64,000 bases of DNA from Streptomyces sp. cf386 (GCF_900103585.1 NZ_FNHV01000005.1:186001-250000); one strand, 5' to 3'. Counted from the first letter of the stretch, positions 54,963 through 64,000 are shown. A program made the numbers and translations. The notes: generated from the sequence alone by a model not told the origin.

Positions 54963-54997
54963 GGGCCGACCGGTCCCGTGGGAGACCCGATCGGCCC
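54963..54997. promoter_or_regulatory. Pair of candidate operators upstream of the Hsp20 gene
   Basis: GGGCCG-AC-CGGTCC at 54963-54976 (one mismatch) and GACCCG-AT-CGGCCC at 54984-54997 (two mismatches), 21 bp apart start to start, a spacing very similar to the pair at 29355-29388. Confidence 0.5.
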
Positions 54998-55264
54998 CCG
55001 TCGGCCGCTCGTCTTCTTCGACCAGTTCGCCGGCGTCACCGTGCGGTCGCCGAAACCCGGCCGTAGTCGCGGTCGGGTTCCTCGGTGCGTTCTCGGTGAG
55101 CATGGCGGAGTCAGGGCGCGCCGCCGCGCGCACGGCGAGGCCGTGCGCGGCCACGCGATTCTGTCGGCGCCGGAGGGGGTTGCGACGCCACCGCCAGAAC
55201 CAGCCCTGCGGCACGCGCGCACGACAAGTCTTCGCCATCGGACGGCACCGCCTCGCACACGTCA

Positions 55265-56346
55265 CCCTGGCCTCGGGATCACCCCCGGGATCCGCTGCAC
55301 CGGCACCCGCGTCGACGACGTGCTCGCCGCCCAGCGGGACGGCGGCTTCGACGCCGTGTTCCTGGCCGTGGGCGCGGGCCTCGGCAGGGGTACCTACATC
55401 CCCGCGGGTGACAGCGCGCACATCCTCGACGCGGTGGCTCTGCTGGGCAGCCTGGAGGGCGAGGAACCTCCCCTGCTGGGCCGCACGGTCGCGGTCTACG
55501 GCGGCAAAAGGCCACGGACGCGGCCCGCACCGCGCGCAGGCTGGGCGCGACCGACGCCGTGGTGGTCTACCGGCGTACCCGGGACCGGATGCCCGCGCAC
55601 GACGAGGAGGTCGAGGAGGCGCTGGAGGAGGGCATGCGGATGAAGTGGCTGTCCACCCTCAAGCATGCGGACGGCGGTCGCCTCACCATCGAGCGGATGC
55701 GGCTCGACGAGTCAGGATTCCCGCAGCCCACGGGCAAGTTCGACGAGCTGGCCGCCGACACGGTTGTGCTGGCGTTGGGGCAGGACTGCGATCTGTCCCT
55801 GCTGAAAGGCGTGCCGGAACTGACGGTGGACCACGGCACGGTGCAGGTCGCCGAGGGACTGGCGACCCGGCATCAGGGCATCTTCGCCGGAGGCGACATG
55901 GTGCCGGCCGAGCGGACGGTGACCGTGGCCGTGGCCGTGGGGCATGGCAAGAAGGTCGCGCGACACATCGACGCGTATCTGCGCAGGACTTCGTACGAGC
56001 CGGGTGTCAAGCACGCTCCGGCCGACTTCGACCGGCTCAATACCTGGTACTACTCGGACGCACCCGCGTCGGTTCGGCCCGGCCTCGAACTGGCCCGGCG
56101 TGTCTCGACGTTCGACGAGGTGGTGCAGGGGCTCGACGAGTCCAACGCCCTGTTCGAGGCCCGGCGCTGCAGGTCGTGCGGGAACTGCTTCGAATGCGAC
56201 AACTGTTACGGCGTCTGCCCGGACAACGCGATCACCAAGCCGGGCCCCGGCAAGGGTTTCGCGATCGACCTGGACTACTGCAAGGGGTGCGGCTCTGTGT
56301 CGCCGAGTGCCCGTCCGGTGCGATGGAGATGGTGCCGGAGGAGTGA
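55265..56346 (+). pseudogene. GltD-like FAD/NAD(P) oxidoreductase with C-terminal 4Fe-4S motifs, decayed
   Basis: Blocks in successive frames: FDAVFLAVGAGLGRGTYIPA and GRTVAVYGG, a shift near 55510, then ARTARRLGATDAVVVYRRTR, LAADTVVLALGQDCDL, HQGIFAGGDMVPAERTVTVA, and Cys motifs CRSCGNCFECDNCYGVCPD and YCKGCG; another shift near 56290 leads to VAECPSGAMEMVPEE ending at 56346. The N-terminus including the FAD loop is lost. Resembles the NADPH-dependent glutamate synthase small-subunit family fused to ferredoxin motifs. Not functional as read. Confidence 0.82.
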
Positions 56347-56906
56347 CCGGAGTCCCAGGGGGTAGTCGGCGTCGGCGCGTTCGGTCCGGCCGTTCTGGAT
56401 GCGGACGACGAGCGCGGCGGGTGCGCGGCCACCCAGGATCTCGGCGTCCTGCGGACGCAGCGTCACGTCCCCGCCCTTCAGCCGGGGTGCCGACGTTGCC
56501 CGGCCGAGCCCGTCCCGAAGGCCGAGGGCAGTCATGCCTTGCAGGGACCCGGCGGGACTTCGACGTCGACGTGGGTGTGGGCGACGGTGCTTGAGTGGTG
56601 GCCGGTCAACCGTATGTCATCCAGACGGGCGCGGGCAGACACGTCCGGGATACGGCCGAGCGTGGCGTGGTCACCCGTGATGGTCACTGTGCCGAGATGC
56701 CGGTCGTCCAGGTCGAGCAGGGCCGGTCCTCCTCGCTGTCGATGTCGATGTCCTTGCCGAGGGCCTGGCCCGCTGCGGGCGGACAGGCGGCTGTGCGGCA
56801 GCATGCGGGGGGCGAACTCGGCGACTGTGGCGGTGAGCAGGACGAGGGCGAGGGCCGCGGCAGTGACGGAGAGGGTGCGGTGCCGCCGGAACGCCGAGCG
56901 GATCAT
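56347..56906 (-). pseudogene. DUF2993/LmeA-family secreted lipid-binding protein, decayed
   Basis: The ATG at 56906 opens MIRSAFRRHRTLSVTAAALA, a membrane anchor or signal, then EFAPRMLPHSRLSA, GPALLDLDDRHLGTVTITGD and ARLDDIRLTGHHSSTVAHTH; a shift near 56535 leads to MTALGLRDGLGRATSAPRLK, RPQDAEILGGRAPAALVVRI and RADADYPLGL, then the similarity stops at about 56347, just where the GltD-like remnant ends. A further small shift is likely near 56760. The APAALVxRI element and layout are those of DUF2993/LmeA proteins. Confidence 0.75.
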
Positions 56907-57354
56907 TCCTGGTCCCCCCCCCGTGGCGACCGGCCCGGCGGACGGACCGGGCAGCGCCCGGATCGGCGGTGGATGCCGGCCCCTCGGGATCCAGGTGCGG
57001 CAGGAGCCGGGCGGCTGGCCACTGGTACACCCGGCCGAGCCGGTACATGGTGCGGTTGGCTGCCTCACCGGGGGCATCCCGCATGAGGCAGTGTGCAAGT
57101 CCTTAGGTTGGTTCGCGGCAGAGATCGCGTTCAGGCGGTACACGCTGCGTAGGCACGAAGGTGAATGCGCCAATGCCTCACCGAGCGGCAGGCGATATAC
57201 ACCTCCCAGCCGATCACTGAGCGGCCATGCGCACGCGAGCGGGGAACAATTCAGGCCTGCACAGCGCTGACGCTTATACCCCACCGGGTATTCGAGCCCG
57301 AGGCGACGCCCGCCGGGCCGGCCGTCACCGACCCGACGAAGGAGCGTGAGGAAG
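56907..57354. other. Intergenic stretch with a CsoR-type inverted repeat and no recognisable gene
   Basis: About 450 bp, part of it (57085-57260) noticeably less GC-rich than the surroundings. At 57276-57291 lies ATACCC-CACC-GGGTAT, a perfect 6-4-6 inverted repeat, 64 bp upstream of the small gene at 57355. Open frames here show no similarity I recognise. Confidence 0.5.
57276..57291. promoter_or_regulatory. Candidate CsoR/CstR-type operator
   Basis: ATACCC-CACC-GGGTAT, perfect dyad with the TACCC/GGGTA half-sites typical of CsoR-family copper or persulfide sensors. It lies 64 bp ahead of 57355; a second, near-perfect copy lies upstream of the broken sulfide:quinone reductase (59722-59737). 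Confidence 0.5.
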
Positions 57355-57645
57355 ATGGAGAAGGCAGAACGTGACTGGCCCTCAACGGCCGGAGGCACCT
57401 CTCTCGTCACAACCTGCGGGCGCCGGATCGCCGTGCGATGCCTGCGACTCGCGCCTGCGAACCCGCCCATCAGCCGGGTCACCCTGGACGTGGGTCGGGA
57501 TCAAGGCGGCGAGCCGGGCGTGTGGGCGGCGCTCACCGCCGACGAGGCACGCGATCTGGCCCACCTGCTCCTGCTGCACGCCCGCCTGGCCGAGCGGGGC
57601 GCCGGGTTCAGGGAGGTGCCGAGCTTCCCATCACACCGTGAGTGA
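57355..57645 (+). CDS. Small conserved-looking protein of unknown function
   Basis: 96 residues from an ATG with GTGAGGAAG and AAGGAG just upstream (a GTG at 57346 is an alternative). It has two domains by eye: a polar start with TSLVTTCGRRIAVRCLRLAP and VTLDVGRDQGGEPGVWAALT, then a helix DEARDLAHLLLLHARLAERG. I do not recognise the family. It is one of few open frames in the decay zone with a ribosome site and a candidate operator (57276-57291) in front. Confidence 0.55.
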   Translation: MEKAERDWPSTAGGTSLVTTCGRRIAVRCLRLAPANPPISRVTLDVGRDQGGEPGVWAALTADEARDLAHLLLLHARLAERGAGFREVPSFPSHRE

Positions 57646-57715
57646 AGCGGAGCACCGCCGCGGGCACGCCTCAGTGGCACAGCAAGGCCAAGAGACCTAG
57701 TCCGCTGCGGTCGCC

Positions 57716-58012
57716 TCAGGTGTAGATGATCTGGCCTCCGGCCGCGTGCTCGTAGAACTCGCCGACGTTGATGATGCCCCCACCTGGTCGACCGGGTCAC
57801 CCTTGGCAAGTTCGAAAGGTCGACGGATGCCTGGCAGGCGTAGATGCCCGCGCGGGTGTCGGCGATCATCTCGATGAACTCGGGGATGGGCGGGATGCCG
57901 AGCTTGTCCATCTTGCGTTCCATGTACCGCGTGACCAGGTCCGGAAGGTCTGCCTCGATCCCCTCGGCACGGGCGCCGTTGGCCATGATCAGGGCCGGGT
58001 AGATCCCTTCCA
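57716..58012 (-). pseudogene. DsrE-family sulfur-relay-type protein, C-terminal fragment
   Basis: Starts inside the fold: LEGIYPALIMANGARAEGIE, RYMERKMDKLGIPPIPEFIE, then AGIYACQASVDL with the family Cys. Frame changes near 57815 (FELAKGDPVDQV) and near 57780 (GIINVGEFYEHAAGGQIIYT) lead to a stop at 57716. The first ~50 residues are missing: the upstream sequence is instead the end of the DsrC-like gene, so a deletion fused the two genes. Not functional. Confidence 0.82.
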
Positions 58013-58347
58013 GGGATCACGTGGCCTGGGGATTCCGGCGATCTTCACAGCCGTCGTCGCCGGATCCTTGGGGAACAGTTGGTACAGCTCCTCGACGCTC
58101 ACACCAGAGGTCTTGCCGAGCACGCGCACGGGGGGCCCGTGCCCTTGGCGGCGTACTGCTCGCGCATGAAGCGGATGACTGTCCAGTGCTGGTCGGTCAG
58201 CGCCTCAATGCCTGACTCGCGGGCGATCTGCTCGGCCATCGGCTCGATCCACCGGCCGGGGTCGATGAAGAAACCCTCCTCGTCGACGGGGACGGCCGCG
58301 TCGTCGTACATGGCGGTAGGCATGGTCGGATCCGTTCCGGGAGTCAT
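57989..58347 (-). pseudogene. DsrC/TusE-family sulfur carrier, frameshifted and lacking its C-terminal Cys
   Basis: The ATG at 58347 overlaps the SQR stop (ATGA). It reads VPVDEEGFFIDPGRWIEPMA and TDQHWTVIRFMREQYAAKGT, then a one-base loss in a C run (about 58138) shifts the frame; the continuation is VRVLGKTSGVSVEELYQLFP and VKIAGIPRP, after which the expected C-terminal Cys arm is replaced by DsrE-derived sequence. DsrC/TusE proteins carry persulfide on that Cys, so function is lost. It formed a unit with SQR and DsrE. Confidence 0.85.
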
Positions 58348-59583
58348 GCGCGGATGTGCCGCTTGCCGCGCTCGGGCATCTCCACGCCGACGCCGGGCAG
58401 TTCCCGGCCGGGCAGCAGGCTGTGCAAGTACGGCCACTCGAAGGCCTGCTTGCCGAGGTGATGGGCGTGCGACTCCTTCAGCAGCGGCAGGCCCATCGCG
58501 GTCGGGAAGTGGCCGGGCAGCGGCTCGGTGTCGTAGTTGAAGTCGATGAGCAGAGCCTTGTGGAAGCCGGTCTCCACGAAGCAGTTGGCGTGCCCGTCGT
58601 AGGAGGCGTCCAGCGGCTCTCCGGTCAGGAGGCGGCCAATGTTGTGCGCCAGCTTCTCGCCCTCGAAGTGCGCCACCGATCCGGCCTTGGACGCCGGCAC
58701 GTCTGCCGCGTCGCCGATCGCGAACACCTCGGGGCGATCGGAGTGCTGGAGGCTGTGCTGGTCGACGGAGATGAAGCCCAGCTCGTCGCCGAGCCCCTCG
58801 GAACGGCCCACGTACGCGGCACCACCGTGCAGCGGCACCACCACCGCGAGATCGACGGGCAGCTCACGTTCGTCTACGACACCAGCCGCCCGCCGGCACC
58901 ATCGACTCGCCCAGGGTGAACTCGGTGACCAGCTCGATGCCCTTGTCCTCCAGAAGGCCGCCGCGCGTCCGTGCGGCGACGGGCTCGGTGAAGGCGGCAT
59001 CCAGCGGGGTGACGTAGGTCAGCCGGACCTTGTCCCGGATACCTCGCCGCTGGTAGTACCAGTCGGCGAGGAAGGCGAACTCAAGTGGCGCGACAGGGCA
59101 CTTGACCGGCAGATCCGCTACGTCGACCACGACGCGGCCCCCGTCGAATCGCTCCAGCGCGTTGTGCAGCCCCACCGCGCCGGGCAGGTCCTAGAAGGTG
59201 AAGACCCGCTCGCCCCAGCCGGGACCGGTCAGCCCTTCGGTCGCCGCGGGCAGAAGCGTGGCTCCGGTGGCGACCACGAGGACGTCGTAGCCCAGCCGGA
59301 TGCCACGGCTGAGGTGCACAGTCCGCGCTTCCAGGTCGACCCGCTCGATCCGCGCCTGCTTGTAGTCGATGGCGGCATGCAGCTGCCGCGGACGAGAGCG
59401 GACCAGGTGGTGCGGATGGGCGAGCCCGAACGCGACGAACAGTAGGCCGGGCTGGTACAGGTGGTCGTCGTCCTGGTCGACGACCGTGATCCGGCACTCG
59501 CGCTCGCCCCACGTGCGACGCAGGCGGTTGGCCGTCATGGTGCCGGCGGTTCAACCGCCGAGAATCACGATGTGTGTGCCCAT
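58344..59583 (-). pseudogene. Sulfide:quinone oxidoreductase (SQR-type FAD protein), broken by two stops and frameshifts
   Basis: The ATG at 59583 opens MGTHIVILGG and is stopped at once by TGA (59553-59551) inside the FAD loop, where relatives have GGGTAGT (GGA to TGA). The same frame resumes TAGTMTANRLRRTWGERECR, YQPGLLFVAFGLAHPHHLVR, DVLVVATGATLLP, then TAG at 59193-59191, then NALERFDGGRVVVDVADLPV and PLEFAFLADWYYQRRGIRDK; a shift near 58890 leads to GDELGFISVDQHSLQHSDRP, FAIGDAADVPASKAGSVAHF and SHAHHLGKQAFEWPYLHSLL. Originally oxidised sulfide to persulfide with quinone. Start and end of the frame and all motifs are recognisable, so the loss seems fairly recent. Confidence 0.9.
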
Positions 59584-59721
59584 ACCCCCACTGTCGTACG
59601 GCAGATGAGGGTCAGACATGGGCCGCGGGTCCCGACGCGAGCACCCACCCGGGTATGTCTTCGACTCACCCGGCCGATCCCATTCCTGCTCTGCCCACTC
59701 GCCGCCGACCCCCCTGAGAAA

Positions 59722-59737
59722 ATACCCGGCAGGGTAC
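59722..59737. promoter_or_regulatory. Candidate CsoR/CstR-type operator upstream of the broken SQR
   Basis: ATACCC-GGCA-GGGTAC: the 5-4-5 core TACCC/GGGTA is perfect. It lies 139 bp upstream of the SQR start. A half-site, CCCGGGTAT, is at about 59650. Confidence 0.5.
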
Positions 59738-59759
59738 ATCTGCACGACAGCTCGCACGA

Positions 59760-59773
59760 GGGCCGAACGGCCC
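59760..59773. promoter_or_regulatory. Candidate DevR/OsdR-type operator (exact) upstream of the broken SQR
   Basis: GGGCCG-AA-CGGCCC, 177 bp upstream of the SQR start and 23 bp from the CsoR-type repeat. Confidence 0.55.
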
Positions 59774-60294
59774 CTCGGCGCCCTGTCGGCCTCTCGATCC
59801 GCCGCCTCGTTCGCGGTCGAGCGGAATACGGCGGCAATCGGCACCAGCGAGGAGGTTCGAAGACGTCTTCCGCGGACGGGCAGCCGCGCACGACACGTCA
59901 CCGCTCCATACCTTCCCCGCGCAGCGGGCCCACGACGGAGCCTCGACCGAATGCCTCTCCGCCGCCGAAGCGGCCCTGCGGTGCGGCTGGTTCGGTGCCC
60001 TCTTCCTCAAAGATCACCCGAGTCGCCGCTCCGCCTGGGGTCAGCCCCGGCCTGCGGGGCTGTCGGCACGAGCGCCGAACTGGTCGTGGTGCCCGAGCGG
60101 CTGCTGTGGCCACGTGAAGGCCCGGGTGTCCTGCCGCGCTACGCCGACCCCGCATTCCATCGCAACCCCTGCCCCCTGACGATCCTGTATGCCGGCGGCC
60201 AGATCGGCCGGTTCGCCGGGCTGCCGCGGCTTGGGGAGGCGCCGACCCTTGGCTCCCAGAAACCGCGGGCTGACCCCGGCGCTCTCGTTACTCG

Positions 60295-60987
60295 TCATGC
60301 TTCCGCGCCGACCCGGGTGCGCAGGTTGTGGAACTGGCGGGTCTGCATGATGAAGTGCGCGGGCTCCCCCAGCAACAGGTCGAAGGGCCGGGTGAGCGGA
60401 CGTGGGTGGCTCTGGCCGCGCGTGCGGACCACGAGGCGGGTGTCGCCGTCGGCGGTCGGCAGCAGGTGGAAGCCCCAGATCCCGTTGACGCGCGCCTGCG
60501 GGAGAACATCCCACTGCGGATCGAAGGAGTGGCCGGAGGGCAGGCGCAGGTCCGAGCGCAGCACAAGGGTCCGGTTCGGCTCCAGGCGGGCCACGGTGAA
60601 CCAGGACTGGCCGTCCCGTGTCGTCTTCAGGCGTTGTCCCTCCTCCAGGTGCTGCCACTCGGGCGCGATGTGGTCCGCACTGGGTTCTCCGTAGTGGTCC
60701 AGGAGGTCCCAGCTGTACCAGCCTGCGCGGTCGTATCCCATCTGGACCAGCCAGGGCCAGACCTTCTCGGGTGGTGCCGGAAGGGTGGTGGCCATGGTTG
60801 AGGTGCTGTCGGCGTCGGTGAAGAGTTCGTCGCCGGGGTAGGCACGGGCGGTCTCGTCGTGTGCCGCCCCCCAGGTCAGCAGCCTCGGCCGCAACCGCAG
60901 CGCGTAGAGCGCCAGTGCGGCGGAGGCCGCCATGAGGGGGAGCAGACGGGATCCCGGTCGCCGTCGGCATGATCGCTGCTCGGACAT
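60295..60987 (-). CDS. Membrane-anchored SRPBCC (START-like) domain protein
   Basis: 230 residues. A basic start and a membrane segment (LLPLMAASAALALYALRLR) are followed by an SRPBCC fold: ATTLPAPPEKVWPWLVQMGY, RAGWYSWDLLDHYGEPSADH, SWFTVARLEPNRTLVLRSDL, GFHLLPTADGDTRLVVRTRG and a C-terminal helix FIMQTRQFHNLRTRVGAEA. The fold binds hydrophobic ligands; the ligand is unknown. GGGAGGA precedes the ATG. It is intact within the decay zone. The 56-bp palindrome at 61240-61295 lies about 250 bp upstream. Confidence 0.88.
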   Translation of the reverse strand: MSEQRSCRRRPGSRLLPLMAASAALALYALRLRPRLLTWGAAHDETARAYPGDELFTDADSTSTMATTLPAPPEKVWPWLVQMGYDRAGWYSWDLLDHYGEPSADHIAPEWQHLEEGQRLKTTRDGQSWFTVARLEPNRTLVLRSDLRLPSGHSFDPQWDVLPQARVNGIWGFHLLPTADGDTRLVVRTRGQSHPRPLTRPFDLLLGEPAHFIMQTRQFHNLRTRVGAEA

Positions 60988-61239
60988 CGTGTCCTCCCTG
61001 GTCGCCGGGAGCGGGCCTTGTGTCGACGGGTCTCGAGGGCGGCCGAAGACCGATGCGCGGGGATGGACGGGCCGCGCACCGGTGGTAGTACAGAGGCTGC
61101 CGGACTACTCGGTACGGCGGTCCTCGATACGGGTGACCGGCGACTTCTCCGAGCCGGCGACCGGCGCTTCGGGCGACCGGGCCTCTGCGGGAGCCTGTCG
61201 TTCCCTCCCGTCATACCAGGTACGAGGCGGCCCGTGCGA

Positions 61240-61295
61240 GGGCCGATGGGACCTTCCGGAGGGCCGGTCGGCCCTCCGGAAGGTCCCATCGGCCC
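61240..61295. repeat. 56-bp perfect palindrome built from three overlapping dyads
   Basis: 27-bp arms (starting GGGCCGATGGGACCTTCCGG) around a 2-bp centre GT, with no mismatch. The centre is an exact GGGCCG-GT-CGGCCC (61261-61274); each arm also contains GGGCCG-AT-GGGACC, a two-mismatch dyad. It lies in the 60988-61648 gap, where I see no gene. It can form a very stable hairpin, so it could be a terminator, but its make-up points to an operator cluster. Confidence 0.9.
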
Positions 61296-61617
61296 GGCGA
61301 TCAGCTCCCCCTCGCCACTGCGCGGAGCCATGCGACGATCAGGCATCTGAGGGGACCGCACTGCTCGCCCGAACGCACAGCCCGCGTCCGCGCCCCGTGC
61401 CCGCCGGCCCCGCATCCGCTGCTGAACCGGGGCGTGCCGATACCGCCCACGCCTGCACGCCCCTGCACGCCGCCGCCGACCGGCTGCGCCGCGAAACCAG
61501 CCTGCCCGTCGCGTACTTCGGGGCCCACCCCGGCGCAGCCGACAGAGCAACGCATACGCCAAGCGGCTCGGCCTGAGACGGCCGATGCCACCTGGGCAGA
61601 CGCCTGCCGGGGCCGTC

Positions 61618-61631
61618 AGGCCGAACGGCCC
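61618..61631. promoter_or_regulatory. Candidate operator (one mismatch) near the broken pntB
   Basis: AGGCCG-AA-CGGCCC, just downstream of the pntB remnant end (61649); its target is unclear. Confidence 0.35.
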
Positions 61632-61648
61632 CGGTGCGACCATGCGGG

Positions 61649-62344
61649 TCAGCCGACGAACTCGCCCACGGCCGTCTTCAGTTCGGCAAGTCCCTTCTTC
61701 GCGTCGGAGAAGAACATCCCGGTCTTCGGGTCGGTGTAGAGCTCGTTGTCGATGCCCGCGTAGCCATGCCCCATCGAGCGTTTGATGACGACGACGCTCT
61801 TCGCCTTGTCGACGTCGAGGATCGGCATGCCCGAGATCGCGTTGCCCGGGCGGCGGGCGATCGGGTTCGTCACGTCGTTCGCGCCGATGACGAGAGCGAC
61901 GTGGGCGGGAAGCCGGGGTTGATGTCATCCATCTCCTTCAGCTGGGTGTAGGGCACGTTCGCCTCCGCCAGCAGCACGTTCATATGGCCCGGCGTGCGGC
62001 CGGCGACCGGGTGAACCGCGTAGCTGACGTCGATGCCGTGGTCGGTCAGCAGCTTGGCCAGGTCACCGAGTTCGTGCTGGGCCTGGGCGGGAGCCCCGGA
62101 TCCCGTCGCCGCGGATGTGCCGTCGCCGGTGCCGAAGCCGCCGATCACCATGTTGGCCATGGAGCGGTTCATGGCGTCGGCCATCAGCTTGGTGAGGATG
62201 CCACCCGAGGCGCTGACCAGCATGCCCGCGATGATCAGCGCGGTCTCGTCCAGGACGAAGCCCGCCATCGCGACCGCCGGCCCCGTGAAGGCGTTGAGCA
62301 GGGCGATGACCACCGGCATGTCGGCACCACCGATCGGCACAGCA
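61649..62344 (-). pseudogene. pntB: NAD(P) transhydrogenase beta subunit PntB, N-terminally truncated and frameshifted
   Basis: The remaining part starts PIGGADMPVVIALLNAFTGP, continues DETALIIAGMLVSASGGILT, LMADAMNRSMANMVIGGFGT and YAVHPVAGRTPGHMNVLLAE, shifts frame near 61885 (ALVIGANDVTNPIARR) and ends GHGYAGIDNELYTDPKTGMF to 61649. The first ~230 residues (membrane domain) are lost. PntB couples NADH/NADPH hydride transfer to protons, which would have matched an NADP-linked hydrogenase. Confidence 0.88.
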
Positions 62345-62755
62345 CGGTCTCTCCGTGAACGGGAACGGGCGCCGGAACGTCATGACGGCCCTCCCTCGCT
62401 GGAGGCTCTGCTTCTCACTCCCCAGCGTCGTCCGGTCGCCGGGATGACGGGATGGGCCGGATGGACGTGGCAGTCGGCCGGACGGCCCAGATCCACGCCT
62501 CCGCCTGAAGGGGAAGGGGGTATGCCGGGCCCGCCGACAACGCGGTGCGCGTCCCCAGCACGACCTCCGTCGGCCTGACGCGGGCCCGACACGGGCAGGG
62601 TGACCCACCCTGCCCTTCCCGAGGGGCCGCACGAGGCGTTCCATCCGCCGATGTGGCCTCGTGAGCCGGGTCTCAGCCTGACACCGCGGGCCATGACCCG
62701 ACAGAACCGAAGGGCCCATACAACAAGGCCGATAGGCCCCAAACTCCGGCGCTTC
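62345..62755. other. Intergenic stretch with a weak dyad
   Basis: 411 bp between the pntB remnant and the sensor-kinase stop. At 62726-62739 lies AGGCCG-AT-AGGCCC (two mismatches). No gene recognised; frames are Arg/Pro-rich. Confidence 0.5.

Positions 62756-64000
<1,245 letters not shown>

Larger units (their letters stand above)
59584..60294. other. Intergenic/decayed stretch with regulatory elements and no recognisable gene
   Basis: 711 bp. It holds a CsoR-type repeat (59722-59737) and an exact 14-bp dyad (59760-59773) upstream of the SQR start. Open frames in 59900-60290 are Arg/Pro-rich or show only short plausible pieces (for example LTILYAGGQIGRFAGLPRLG on the + strand) that I cannot assign. 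Confidence 0.5.

Noticed and set aside
59900-60290. Rightward coding remnant (LTILYAGGQIGRF)
   Set aside because: Too short and without a recognisable family to call even a pseudogene.
61240-61295. The palindrome as a simple terminator
   Set aside because: It is about 250 bp upstream of the SRPBCC start and not adjacent to any gene end; its three dyads favour a regulatory reading, though a terminator role is not excluded.
61350-61610. Rightward frame with SLPVAYFGAHPG as a possible gene
   Set aside because: No start with a ribosome site, no family recognised, and it is surrounded by decayed sequence.

Overview
The window is very GC-rich, with actinobacterial gene style: GTG starts, GAGG-type ribosome sites, 1-4 base stop/start overlaps and long antisense open frames. 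Gene families and order point to Streptomyces or a close relative. Except for kup and a dead IS element at the left edge, it reads as one large hypoxia/dormancy island. It resembles the mycobacterial DosR (DevR) regulon and the Streptomyces OsdR-controlled region. Counterparts present are eight intact tandem universal stress proteins (USPs) plus one single-domain USP, three CBS-BON proteins, Acg-type nitroreductases, an Hsp20, an Rv1733c-like membrane protein, a CtpF-like P2A ATPase translationally coupled to a USP (as in Rv1996-ctpF), a DevR/OsdR-type regulator (34596-35300) and, cut by the right edge, a DevS/OsdK-type GAF histidine kinase.

Layout: 1-2674 kup and a decayed IS5-family element; 2727-7432 ppdK and two divergent USPs; 7437-17930 a complete group 3b-type [NiFe] hydrogenase operon (protease, hypF, hypC, four subunits, a CBS protein, hypD, hypE) with a small cyclic-nucleotide-binding-fold protein inserted between the beta and gamma genes; 17972-29293 two leftward operons for fermentative carbon and energy metabolism (GNAT-acyl-CoA synthetase fusion, phosphoketolase, alcohol dehydrogenase) with flavodoxin, CBS and USP genes; 29404-36539 DoxX, a broken SulP, carbamate kinase, a second CNB-CBS pair, the DevR-like regulator and a nitroreductase; 36458-45237 two P-type ATPases (P2A, and P1B-5 with a hemerythrin tail), two USPs and a dead ABC exporter; 45360-52990 a GH65 phosphorylase/beta-phosphoglucomutase/USP operon and small membrane proteins; 53400-62344 a decay zone of broken genes (beta-CASP nuclease, Hsp20, GltD-like, DUF2993, a sulfide:quinone reductase/DsrC/DsrE module, pntB); 62756-64000 the sensor kinase.

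The most striking unannotated signal is a 14-bp dyad, GGGCCG-NN-CGGCCC, with the same 6-2-6 geometry as the DosR core GGGACT-NN-AGTCCC. I found eight exact and about thirteen one- or two-mismatch copies, all between genes or at operon heads, mostly 60-190 bp upstream of starts. One lies at the centre of a 56-bp perfect palindrome (61240-61295). It is the best candidate operator for the DevR-like regulator and would tie the island together.

As a system, the genes suggest a programme for surviving oxygen or energy limitation: recycling reductant as H2/NADPH, making acetyl-phosphate, acetyl-CoA and ATP by substrate-level routes (phosphoketolase, ADP-forming synthetase, carbamate kinase, PPDK), phosphorolytic sugar use, metal control for the hydrogenase, and adenylate sensing by CBS and USP proteins. 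Many accessory genes are broken by in-frame stops as well as frameshifts, so parts of the island appear to be eroding.
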